A stretch of DNA of 23,799 bases, taken from Alphaproteobacteria bacterium UBA998. Lineage in GTDB: Bacteria; Pseudomonadota; Alphaproteobacteria; Rickettsiales; UBA998. This document shows, one piece after another, positions 16,648 to 23,206 of this stretch (position 1 is its first letter; every line of letters starts with the position of its first letter). Below the pieces are notes generated by a model. The model ran no database searches, was not told the DNA's origin, and was given only the letters and a program-made list of their open reading frames with translations. The stretch covers positions 1 through 23,799 of the forward strand of contig DBAY01000054.1 in the NCBI GenBank assembly GCA_002291925.1, in the 5' to 3' direction. The position numbers were made by a program, and so were the translations under genes.

Positions 16648-17499
16648 CTATTGGCCTTCGCGGCGCTTGGGATCGGGCGGATACACTCCCAATACCTTGA
16701 CTTTTTTCGAGAAAAAGCTCAGCTCCTGCAGCGCCTGCTGGACGTGCCGCTCATTCGGGTTGCCCTCGAAGGTCATGAAAAACTGCGATTCCGCCGAGCC
16801 ACCGCCGCGAATATAGCTCTCCAGCTTGATCATGTTGATGCCGTTCGTCGCAAAGCCGCCGAGCGCCTTGTAGAGCGCCGCCGGGATGTTGCGCAGCTCG
16901 AACAGTAGAGAGGTCAGCATGCGGCCGCTGTTGATCGCCGGGTCCAGCGGTTCCTTGCTGAGGATGATGAACACGGTGACATTCTCCGGATCATCCTCGA
17001 TGTTGCTCGCCAGCACGTCGAGGCCGTAGAGCTCCGCCGCCAGCCGGGAGGAGATGGAGGCTTTCGTCACGTCACCCCACGCGGCCACATCCTTGGCCGC
17101 GGTGGCGGTGTTGGAATGCGGCTGCGTCTGCTTGCCCGCCTTGCGCAGGAACTGGCGGCACTGCATCAGCGCCTGCGGATGCGAATAGACCGTCTGGATG
17201 CTCTCCAGCGTTGCACCCTTGGGGGCCACCAGATGGTGCTCCACCCGCTGGATATGCTCGGCCACGATGTGCAGCGGCGTTTTGGGCAGAATCTGGTGAA
17301 TCTCCGTCACCCGCCCGGCCTGCGAATTCTCGATGGGAATCATGCCAAGGCGCGCCCGGCCATCCTCCACTGCCTCGAACACATCCTCGAACGTGGGCAG
17401 CGGGAGCGTATCCATATACGGCTCCTTCTGTCGGCAGGCGAGGTCGGCGTTCGCCCCCTCGACGCCCATGAAGGCAATGGTGTTTTCAGCAGATGTCAT
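16648..17499 (-). CDS. pheA: Prephenate dehydratase (monofunctional, with ACT domain)
   Basis: Converts prephenate to phenylpyruvate in phenylalanine synthesis. The 283-residue product has the catalytic PDT domain (about residues 7-182), with IPIENSQAGRV, YSHPQALMQC and SNTATAA, and a C-terminal ACT domain (about 195-272) with IPAALYKALGGFATNGINM and KLESYIRGG, the alphaproteobacterial form of the Phe-sensing motif. There is no chorismate mutase domain. The family's T-R-F catalytic triplet is T-V-F here (residues 175-177): the key Thr and Phe remain but the Arg is Val. ATG 17499 has GGAGGT five bases upstream. The gene lies downstream of two small unknown genes and upstream of the flagellin gene, all on the same strand. 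Name is sure; the Arg change leaves some doubt on activity. Confidence 0.94.
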   Translation of the reverse strand: MTSAENTIAFMGVEGANADLACRQKEPYMDTLPLPTFEDVFEAVEDGRARLGMIPIENSQAGRVTEIHQILPKTPLHIVAEHIQRVEHHLVAPKGATLESIQTVYSHPQALMQCRQFLRKAGKQTQPHSNTATAAKDVAAWGDVTKASISSRLAAELYGLDVLASNIEDDPENVTVFIILSKEPLDPAINSGRMLTSLLFELRNIPAALYKALGGFATNGINMIKLESYIRGGGSAESQFFMTFEGNPNERHVQQALQELSFFSKKVKVLGVYPPDPKRREGQ

Positions 17500-17575
17500 A
17501 GCAACCTCCGGCGTGCAGAGGCAGCACTACACTGACTTGAGCGTGTGGGCAACCATTGGCAACGCAAAGCGCTGC

Positions 17576-17842
17576 TTAGCGCGAGCGTTTCGGTGCCAAC
17601 AATCCATCGTTCAGGCGTTTCACTGCGCTTTCGGGGGGCTTTTGAGATGCCTGCGCGCGATAATGGGGCGCGTCAAACGCCGGAGTAGGTGGCAATGAGG
17701 TGACGTCCAAATAGTCCTTCGGAGGGATGCGGGTGGCATCATGAATGACTTCACGCGGGATGGAGGTCGCATCGTGATAAATAGGTTTTCCTTCAGGATT
17801 CGCAGGATACATCGGTGTTTTGCTCATCATCTTTTCCATCAT
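17576..17842 (-). CDS. Small hypothetical protein with 11-residue tandem repeats
   Basis: Not recognised. About 88 residues, with several possible starts (ATG at 17842, 17839, 17830 and 17827); the last has GGAAAAG just upstream. The middle holds three back-to-back 11-residue units: YHDATSIPREV, IHDATRIPPKD and YLDVTSLPPTP, of pattern x-H-D-A-T-x-I-P-x-x-x. The C-terminal part is basic and Pro-rich, ending APKRSR. There is no signal peptide or membrane segment. The gene follows another unknown gene by about 24 bases on the same strand and precedes pheA by 76 bases, so all three may be cotranscribed. Function unknown; the repeat could be a short binding motif displayed several times. Confidence 0.6.
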   Translation of the reverse strand: MMEKMMSKTPMYPANPEGKPIYHDATSIPREVIHDATRIPPKDYLDVTSLPPTPAFDAPHYRAQASQKPPESAVKRLNDGLLAPKRSR

Positions 17843-17865
17843 CAAACGGTAAAAACTTTACTGAA

Positions 17866-18318
17866 TTAGCGGCTGCGGCCTGCTTGCGGCAAAGGAGGCA
17901 ACTGGCTCAGCACTTTATCACATTGGGCGTTCAAGCGTACCACCTGTGCCATCAACGTGTCTTTTTGAATAAGATCAATATCTCCCAAAAAATCGTGGGA
18001 GGGATGTTTGCCCGCATGGCTCAGGCAAATCTCGACCAGCGGCTGCCCTAAACTTGCCAGTTGATTCACTGCATCGGCTTTTGTGTCGTGGATCTGTTCT
18101 AAGGGGGCGGCTAAGTGCATATCATGCCCTGCGGCACTCATTTTTTTAAGAAAGAGTTCGCCTTGCAGTTTGATGTCCCTCACATGTATCGCCAATGCCT
18201 CAGACGATCTTCCGCTGGCAATCCAATTTAGCTTGTTAATGTCATTAGCAATTCTGCGGATATTCCAATGCGCCGGGAAGTCATCCTTAGGCCCGCTTCG
18301 CTGTTTGGTGTGCTTCAT
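17866..18318 (-). CDS. Hypothetical protein, 150 residues
   Basis: Not recognised. ATG 18318 is preceded by AAGAGA, and a perfect TATAAT stands about 28 bases before the ATG. The product is mostly alpha-helical in appearance and soluble, with no signal peptide. Regular stretches include NIRRIANDINKLNWIASGR, VNQLASLGQPLVEICLSHAG and a terminal helix MAQVVRLNAQCDKVLSQ. Both ends are basic. GC content is lower than that of nearby housekeeping genes. The adjacent small repeat protein is probably in the same transcript. Plus-strand frames across the same bases lack ribosome sites and are rejected. Confidence 0.6.
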   Translation of the reverse strand: MKHTKQRSGPKDDFPAHWNIRRIANDINKLNWIASGRSSEALAIHVRDIKLQGELFLKKMSAAGHDMHLAAPLEQIHDTKADAVNQLASLGQPLVEICLSHAGKHPSHDFLGDIDLIQKDTLMAQVVRLNAQCDKVLSQLPPLPQAGRSR

Positions 18319-18345
18319 AAAATCTCTTAATTTTTATTACCGAAG

Positions 18346-18351
18346 ATTATA
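18346..18351 (-). promoter_or_regulatory. -10 element upstream of the 150-residue gene
   Basis: A perfect TATAAT on the minus strand, 28 bases before the ATG at 18318. No strong -35 box lies 17 bases upstream (TCATTG is the closest). The gap 18319-18458 is AT-rich and must also hold the promoter of the divergent DAHP synthase gene, for which I see no clear hexamer pair. Confidence 0.4.
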
Positions 18352-18458
18352 GACTCTGTAACCCAACCCAATGATTAACTGCGTTAAGTATTTGTGACAT
18401 TTTTTGTTGCAATTGCGAAGAAAGAGGGCAGAATGTCGAGCCTTTTAGAGAGTTTGTC

Positions 18459-19835
18459 ATGAAAATCGCTGCGGCCAAACCGACGATGCCCCCGGCTCCC
18501 TGGAGCTTGGAGAGCTGGAGGGAAAAACCCATTCGCCAGCAGCCCGCCTATGAGGATATGACGCAGGTAGCGGCGGTAGAGCAGCGGCTGCGCACCGTGC
18601 CGCCGCTCACTTCGCCCAACGAGGCGATGCGCCTGAAGCGCGAGCTGGCGGAAGTCTGCGAGGGCCGTGCCTTCCTGCTGCAGGGCGGCGACTGCGCGGA
18701 AAGCTTCGCGGAATACACGGAAGAGAATTTGCGCGCCTATGCCCGCGTGATGCTGCAGATGACCATGGCGCTGATGTACGGGGCGGGCAAGCCCGTGGTG
18801 AAGGTGGGCCGCATCGCCGGGCAATTCTCCAAACCGCGCTCTGAGCCAATGGAGAAAATGAACGGCGTAGAGCTGCCCAGCTACAAAGGGGATATGATCA
18901 ACGGCATGGAATTCGAGGCCGCCTCCCGCCGCGCTGACCCAGAGCGGCTGCTGCAGGCCTACTACCAGTCCGGCGCCACGCTCAATTACCTGCGCGCGCT
19001 CTTCCGCGGCAGCTTTGCTTCCATCGACACCATTACGCGCTGGAACACCAACTTCATCGCGCAGTCGCGGCAGGGTCAGCGCTTCTCGGCGCTGGTGGAC
19101 CGCATCGAGGAATGTGTGCAGTTCATCAAGGCCACCGGCTTGACTCCAGAGCGCAGTGCACAGCTTTCGGAAGCGACGTTCTACACCTCCCACGAGGCGT
19201 TGCTGCTCGGCTATGAATCGGCACTGGCGCGTCAGAACGACGATGACAATTTGTTCTATTCCTGTTCAGCGCATATGCTGTGGATTGGCGACCGCACGCG
19301 TCACCCGGATGAAGCGCACGTGGAATTCCTGCGCGGCATCGAGAACCCCATCGGCTGCAAGGTCGGCCCATCCATGACGCGCGACGACCTGCTGCGCCTG
19401 TGCGACATCCTGAACCCGAAGAACGAGCCGGGCCGCCTCACCTTTATCTCCCGTATGGGTGCGACAAAAGTGTCGGAATTGCTGCCACCGCATGTGCGCG
19501 CACTGAAAGAGGAAGGCCGCAAGGTGGTGTGGGCCTGTGACCCGATGCACGGCAACACCATCAAGTCGCCGAACGGCATCAAGACGCGTAAGTTCAACGA
19601 CATCCTCGCCGAGGTGCGCCTGTTCTTCCAGATTCACCACGCGGAGGGCACCTACGCGGGCGGCGTGCATTTCGAGATGACCGGGCAGGACGTCACCGAG
19701 TGCTTAGGGGGCGCGCAAGCCATCTCCGAGGTCAACCTCTCCGACCGCTACCACACCCACTGCGACCCGCGCCTCAACGCCTCGCAATCGCTGGAGCTGG
19801 CTTTCCTCATCGCCGAAGAGCTGCGCAAGGGCTGA
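18459..19835 (+). CDS. 3-deoxy-7-phosphoheptulonate synthase, class II
   Basis: DAHP synthase joins phosphoenolpyruvate and erythrose 4-phosphate, the entry step of the shikimate pathway. The 458-residue product is clearly class II (the plant and Mycobacterium type), not the AroFGH class I type. It opens with the typical APWSLESWREKPIRQQPAY. Metal ligands match the class: Cys 79 in LLQGGDCAESF, His 364 in CDPMHGNT, Glu 406 in HFEMTGQDVTEC and Asp 436 in DRYHTHCDPRLNASQ. The phosphate-binding stretch GRIAGQFSKPRS is intact. ATG 18459 has only a weak AGAGAG upstream, but it fits the family N-terminus. It leads a plus-strand run, and an RDD membrane protein gene starts six bases after its stop. 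Confidence 0.96.
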   Translation: MKIAAAKPTMPPAPWSLESWREKPIRQQPAYEDMTQVAAVEQRLRTVPPLTSPNEAMRLKRELAEVCEGRAFLLQGGDCAESFAEYTEENLRAYARVMLQMTMALMYGAGKPVVKVGRIAGQFSKPRSEPMEKMNGVELPSYKGDMINGMEFEAASRRADPERLLQAYYQSGATLNYLRALFRGSFASIDTITRWNTNFIAQSRQGQRFSALVDRIEECVQFIKATGLTPERSAQLSEATFYTSHEALLLGYESALARQNDDDNLFYSCSAHMLWIGDRTRHPDEAHVEFLRGIENPIGCKVGPSMTRDDLLRLCDILNPKNEPGRLTFISRMGATKVSELLPPHVRALKEEGRKVVWACDPMHGNTIKSPNGIKTRKFNDILAEVRLFFQIHHAEGTYAGGVHFEMTGQDVTECLGGAQAISEVNLSDRYHTHCDPRLNASQSLELAFLIAEELRKG

Positions 19836-19840
19836 TACAC

Positions 19841-20275
19841 GTGGAAGAGGATGACGCCCTCGACGACGCGCCTTCCTCACGGTGGACAGCACGCCTGCTC
19901 ACACTCTTCCGACGTCTCTTCTCTCTGTCCGTCGATCTGACGCTGATTGCCACCATTAGCTTCCTGCTTTGGGTGAAACATCCCTTGCTCATCCTCCCCT
20001 GCGGCTGGGCCTATTACGCGGCCTGCTCGGCCTGGCTGGGGCAGCGCACGCCGGGCATGCGGCTGGCGGGCCTGCATCTGGTGGAGACGCGCCCCGCGAA
20101 GCAGGTCTACGCGACCGCGTGGCAGAGCCCGCTCTGCCGTACCGTGCTGTGGGGCTTTCTCCTTACGCTGGCGAGCGGGGGACTCGGCTATTTCCTGCCG
20201 CTACTGCTGCTCCATGACGGCCGCACCCTGCAGGAGTGCATCGCTGGGACGCAGTTTCTCACGCAGCCGTCATAA
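19841..20275 (+). CDS. RDD family membrane protein
   Basis: A 144-residue inner membrane protein with three hydrophobic segments (about residues 25-45, 48-66 and 100-125). The stretch GQRTPGMRLAGLHLVE after the second segment is the characteristic G-x-T-x-G-x-R-x-x-G-L motif of RDD proteins. The first segment keeps an Asp (SVDLTL), but the full R-D-D pattern is not clear. Start GTG 19841 is chosen because it is the first start after the DAHP synthase stop; frames reaching back into that gene are shadows. Its ribosome site is weak (AAGGG, 13 bases away), so translation may be coupled to the gene before it. RDD proteins are poorly understood; some are linked to ion transport. Confidence 0.75.
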   Translation: MEEDDALDDAPSSRWTARLLTLFRRLFSLSVDLTLIATISFLLWVKHPLLILPCGWAYYAACSAWLGQRTPGMRLAGLHLVETRPAKQVYATAWQSPLCRTVLWGFLLTLASGGLGYFLPLLLLHDGRTLQECIAGTQFLTQPS

Positions 20276-20306
20276 ATTCTTCATCAAGGCGCACTAAGTT
20301 ACCCCC

Positions 20307-21347
20307 ATGCGCGCTGGCACCGAACCTGCCTATATTCCACTTTCCGCACATGGCTCCTACGCCGTGGCCGTGACTGAGATCATTCGTTCCGGCTGGTCGC
20401 GCATCGGGGCCAATCCCGGCGTTCAGAATTTCATCGACCTGCGCCAGACGCAGGCTTCTGGCGTGCAAGCACTGAATGAGGTGATTCAGAACGCGCTGCA
20501 GGCCCTGCGCCAGCATCCGGAAATGCGCATGCTGCAGAGTTCTGCCCAATGGGGCCGAGCCGAGCGTGAGCGCTATGAAGCCCTCAGCAGCAACGCCATC
20601 GCCCAGGCTTTCCACCAGCACCGCCTTCTGCGCAATTACCGCTGGGAGCTGGATGAGCAAGGCGTGCCGAGCGTGGAAGCACGCGGCAATAATGCCCGCA
20701 ACCTGACCCACCTCACACTGGCCCATGAGCTGGATTGCGACGGCATGTCCATGCTCAAGGGCATCATGCAGCACCGCATCGAACGGGCACTGCTTTCACC
20801 GGTGCCGCCGGGTGCCAGCGAGTGGCGGCATCCGCAGGAATATTACGTGGCCGGAGCCAATGTGCTTTTTGGAAGCGGTATGCGCGGTGCCCCCGCCGCC
20901 ATATTATCCTCCGCGACCGGAAACCTCATCGAAGCCACGTATGATTATGCGCCCTACCACCGCGCCGAGGGGCCCTATGCGTTCAGGGATTTTGTCGCTG
21001 GCATTCCGTTCATCGGCCGCCGCAGCACCATACAGGCCCGCGAGCGAAATGACGATGAACGCCAAGTCATTCGCTTCGGACATATGTTCCCGGATGCCGA
21101 CATCATCAATCGCCGCAGCGCGGCCTTTGACCGGGGCGACATGCGAGCCCTGCGCCAGCCCGAGGCGCTGACACCCTATATCGGGGCAGAAGCCATGGAT
21201 GATCATTTCGCGCGGGCCCGGGTGTTTCTGGAATCGCGCGCCAACCCGAACCTGTTTTCCTCAGGGGCTGTCTACGCACCCGAGGACAGGGCCACACCAC
21301 CCACGGCGCCGTTGCGCGCCGCCCCCACCGCCGCCCTGGCCCGCTAG
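20307..21347 (+). CDS. Hypothetical protein, 346 residues
   Basis: Not recognised. It starts at ATG 20307, 31 bases after the RDD gene, without a clear Shine-Dalgarno; a start at an internal GTG near SYAVAVTEI is possible. No signal peptide or membrane helix is seen. The N-terminal half is helical with many Gln and Arg. Around residues 130-160 is the stretch THLTLAHELDCDGMSMLKG, where the spacing of His, Glu and Asp could suggest a metal site, but I cannot link it to a known peptidase family. A Gly-rich part follows (YYVAGANVLFGSGMRGAP). The C-terminus is low-complexity Ala/Pro (PPTAPLRAAPTAALAR). It precedes mscL by 77 bases. Confidence 0.65.
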   Translation: MRAGTEPAYIPLSAHGSYAVAVTEIIRSGWSRIGANPGVQNFIDLRQTQASGVQALNEVIQNALQALRQHPEMRMLQSSAQWGRAERERYEALSSNAIAQAFHQHRLLRNYRWELDEQGVPSVEARGNNARNLTHLTLAHELDCDGMSMLKGIMQHRIERALLSPVPPGASEWRHPQEYYVAGANVLFGSGMRGAPAAILSSATGNLIEATYDYAPYHRAEGPYAFRDFVAGIPFIGRRSTIQARERNDDERQVIRFGHMFPDADIINRRSAAFDRGDMRALRQPEALTPYIGAEAMDDHFARARVFLESRANPNLFSSGAVYAPEDRATPPTAPLRAAPTAALAR

Positions 21348-21374
21348 CCGCCCCTCGCAGGAAACGCGGAAAGA

Positions 21375-21402
21375 TTGACATTTTCCCTCAGCGGTTTATG
21401 CC
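21375..21402 (+). promoter_or_regulatory. Probable promoter of mscL
   Basis: A perfect TTGACA (21375-21380) and TATGCC (21397-21402) are 16 bases apart, giving a start near 21409 and a short leader before the GGGGAGAGG ribosome site of mscL. A second TTGACG at 21403 is too close to the gene to act. Confidence 0.45.
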
Positions 21403-21424
21403 TTGACGTATCAGGGGAGAGGCC

Positions 21425-21859
21425 ATGCCCAAATTAGCCATGCTGGACGAGTTCAAGAAATTCATCGCCCGCGGCAATGTGATTGACCTGGCGGTGGGCA
21501 TCATCATTGGCTCGGCCTTCACCAGCATCGTCAACTCGCTGGTCAATGACATCCTCATGCCACCGCTGGGGCTGCTCACGGGAAAGGTGGACTTCACCAA
21601 CAAGTTCATCACCCTCACCGGCGAAAGCTATGCCACCCTGGCTGCCGCGCAGGCAGCCGGGGCCGTCACCATCAATTACGGGCTGTTCATCAACGCGGTG
21701 ATCAAGTTCCTCATCGTGGCCTTTGCCGTCTTCATGCTGGTGCGCCAGATCAACAAGCTGAAAGACCGCCAGCAGGCTGAAGACGCGGCCGCGCCCGCTG
21801 CCCCGTCGCGTAGCGAGTTGCTGCTGGAAGACATCCGCGACCTGCTGAAGCAGAAGTAG
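21425..21859 (+). CDS. mscL: Large-conductance mechanosensitive channel MscL
   Basis: MscL forms a pentameric inner membrane channel that opens at high membrane tension to release solutes after osmotic downshock. The 144-residue product has the N-terminal amphipathic helix (MLDEFKKFIARGNVIDLAVG), the pore helix TM1 through VGIIIGSAFTSIVNSLVND, ILMPPLGLL, a periplasmic loop, TM2 (INAVIKFLIVAFAVFMLVRQINKL) and the C-terminal bundle helix (SELLLEDIRDLLKQK). Length is close to the usual 130-145. ATG 21425 has a strong GGGGAGAGG upstream. The lipase gene begins four bases after its stop, so the two form an operon. Confidence 0.97.
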   Translation: MPKLAMLDEFKKFIARGNVIDLAVGIIIGSAFTSIVNSLVNDILMPPLGLLTGKVDFTNKFITLTGESYATLAAAQAAGAVTINYGLFINAVIKFLIVAFAVFMLVRQINKLKDRQQAEDAAAPAAPSRSELLLEDIRDLLKQK

Positions 21860-21863
21860 CGCG

Positions 21864-22787
21864 GTGGCAGGCTTCGATCCCATCATGGCCCACCGCCTGT
21901 GCGCGCTCGCCGAGCAGGCCTACTGGTACGACACATTCGAGCCGTGGGCGCTGGCCAACGGATATGTGGCCGCGCGCGGCTTCCATGAAGATTCCATCCA
22001 GGCCAAGGTGCTGTGCGACGGCGCGCGCATCCTGATTGTCTTCACCGCCACCGACCTCGTGGTGCTGAAGGAATGGGTGAAATACGATTTCGATCTGCGC
22101 CGCAGCGCGATGCTGGGCGGCTGGGTGCATAAAGGCTTTCGCCGCGCCCTGCATGCGGGCGGCGCCCTCCCCCTTTCGGTGGCCGGCGCGCTGGACAGCG
22201 GCGCGGACGCGGCGAAGCAGCCGATGGGCATTTACCTGCAAATCCTCACCTATGTCGCCTTCACGCTGTTTGGGCAGTATGGCACACTGCCGATCTATGT
22301 GGGCGGGCACTCGCTCGGCGCGGCGATGGCCAAGATGTTCCTCGCCGAGCTGGCCGAGCAGCAGCGCCAGGGCCGCACGCCGCTCATCCGACCGGAGCAG
22401 GTGACGGCCTGCTACACTACCGGCGAGCCGCGCATCGGCAACGCGCAGGTGGCCGCCGAAATCGACAAACTTTACGCTGGACGCATGTTCCGTGGCATCT
22501 TCCGCCGCGACTGGGTGCCCGCCGTGCCGTATAAATGGCTGGGCTTCCGCCATAGCGGACAGCCGCACTACATCAACGAAGCCGGGGCCCTCGCCTTCGA
22601 TTCCGAAGGCCCGCATATCCTCCGCCTCTCCGGCGCCGATCACCTGCCCCAGCGCTACGCCCGCTCCTACGCCAACCTCCTCCGCCGCGATCGCGGCGAA
22701 CCCCGCCTCCCCGTGATTGGCGGCCTGAAGCAGTTCTGCAAGGACTTCAAGGAAATCGTCGTCCATCCGGGACGGGGCAAGGCTTAG
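21864..22787 (+). CDS. Lipase class 3 family protein
   Basis: An alpha/beta hydrolase of the fungal lipase (class 3) group. The 307-residue product has the nucleophile elbow GGHSLGAAMA with Ser 150, the flanking strand YTTGEPRIGN (the family's T-x-G-x-P-R-V-G-N), a likely catalytic Asp 216 in RRDWVP and a likely catalytic His at 260 in ADHLPQRYARSY or 230 in FRHSG. The oxyanion stretch, usually F-R-G-T, is FTATD here. There is no signal peptide, so it is probably cytoplasmic or membrane associated. The start is GTG 21864, four bases after mscL, with a weak ribosome site, suggesting translational coupling. Substrate is unknown; lipid turnover after membrane stress would fit its partner but is inference. 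Confidence 0.85.
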   Translation: MAGFDPIMAHRLCALAEQAYWYDTFEPWALANGYVAARGFHEDSIQAKVLCDGARILIVFTATDLVVLKEWVKYDFDLRRSAMLGGWVHKGFRRALHAGGALPLSVAGALDSGADAAKQPMGIYLQILTYVAFTLFGQYGTLPIYVGGHSLGAAMAKMFLAELAEQQRQGRTPLIRPEQVTACYTTGEPRIGNAQVAAEIDKLYAGRMFRGIFRRDWVPAVPYKWLGFRHSGQPHYINEAGALAFDSEGPHILRLSGADHLPQRYARSYANLLRRDRGEPRLPVIGGLKQFCKDFKEIVVHPGRGKA

Positions 22788-22798
22788 AATTTCGTCGA

Positions 22799-22820
22799 CT
22801 GAAATTGTTTCAGCATGACG
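22799..22820. repeat. Module A, shortened copy
   Basis: CTGAAATTGTTTCAG followed by CATGACG: one arm of module A joined directly to its right-hand end, as if the loop and second arm had been deleted. Confidence 0.6.
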
Positions 22821-22830
22821 CATATGGCAC

Positions 22831-22907
22831 CGTCATTGCGAGGAGCGTCAGCGACGCGGCAATCCAGCCCCGCCCCATGGATTGCTTCGCTGTCGCTCGC
22901 AATGACG
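22831..22907. repeat. Module B, best preserved copy
   Basis: A nearly complete inverted repeat: CGTCATTGCGAG at the left end pairs with CTCGCAATGACG at the right end, and GCAATCCA pairs with TGGATTGC around an 11-base loop. Other copies at 3126-3204 and 12933-13004. Confidence 0.85.
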
Positions 22908-22917
22908 AGGAACTGTT

Positions 22918-22940
22918 ACCCCGCGTACCACGTGCGGGGT
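22918..22940. repeat. Module F hairpin, copy 2
   Basis: ACCCCGC and GCGGGGT form a seven-base stem around GTACCACGT, followed by GACAT as in copy 1. Confidence 0.7.
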
Positions 22941-22968
22941 GACATACTCTTGTGTTCATCCACCTCTG

Positions 22969-23052
22969 CCCCTCATCCTGAGCCTGTCGAAGGATAAGAG
23001 GCCCATTCGCGCGCCACACCTCATGGTTCGACAGGCCTACCATGAAGGCGGA
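22969..23052. repeat. Module G, copy 2
   Basis: TGAGCCTGTCGAA (22979-22991) pairs with TTCGACAGGC (23027-23036). The unit closely matches copy 1 at 13241-13323 across arms and part of the loop. Confidence 0.85.
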
Positions 23053-23077
23053 GGAAGGGGTGATATTGTTTATGCTG

Positions 23078-23106
23078 TCGTCATCCTCGGGCTCGACACG
23101 AGGATC
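23078..23106. repeat. Module H, short copy
   Basis: ATCCTCG (23083-23089) pairs with CGAGGAT (23099-23105) around GGCTCGACA; the left part matches the start of module H at 13352. Confidence 0.6.
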
Positions 23107-23145
23107 TCCCTCTACTGGCGAAGAGCCCAGAATGCATGCGGGGTG

Positions 23146-23184
23146 AAAAAAGAAAAAGGGCGACTCCTCACGAAGCCGCCCTTT
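23146..23184 (-). terminator. Rho-independent terminator of pnp
   Basis: On the minus strand AAAGGGCG (23184-23177) pairs with CGCCCTTT (23162-23155) around a 14-base loop and is followed by TTCTTTTTT (23154-23146). It begins 22 bases after the pnp stop. Confidence 0.92.
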
Positions 23185-23206
23185 CCTGTTCAGTGTGCAG
23201 GGACGC

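Larger units (their letters stand above)
22799..23106. repeat. Palindromic repeat mosaic 2 (gene-free region 22788-23145)
   Basis: No credible gene lies between the lipase stop and the pnp terminator. The region is made of modules A (22799-22820, shortened), B (22831-22907), F (22918-22940), G (22969-23052) and H (23078-23106), in the same order and direction as in mosaic 1 at 12862-13426. The sequence GGAACTGT(T/C)ACCCCGC before module F or D is also shared. The stretch 23107-23145 shows nothing. Confidence 0.85.
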
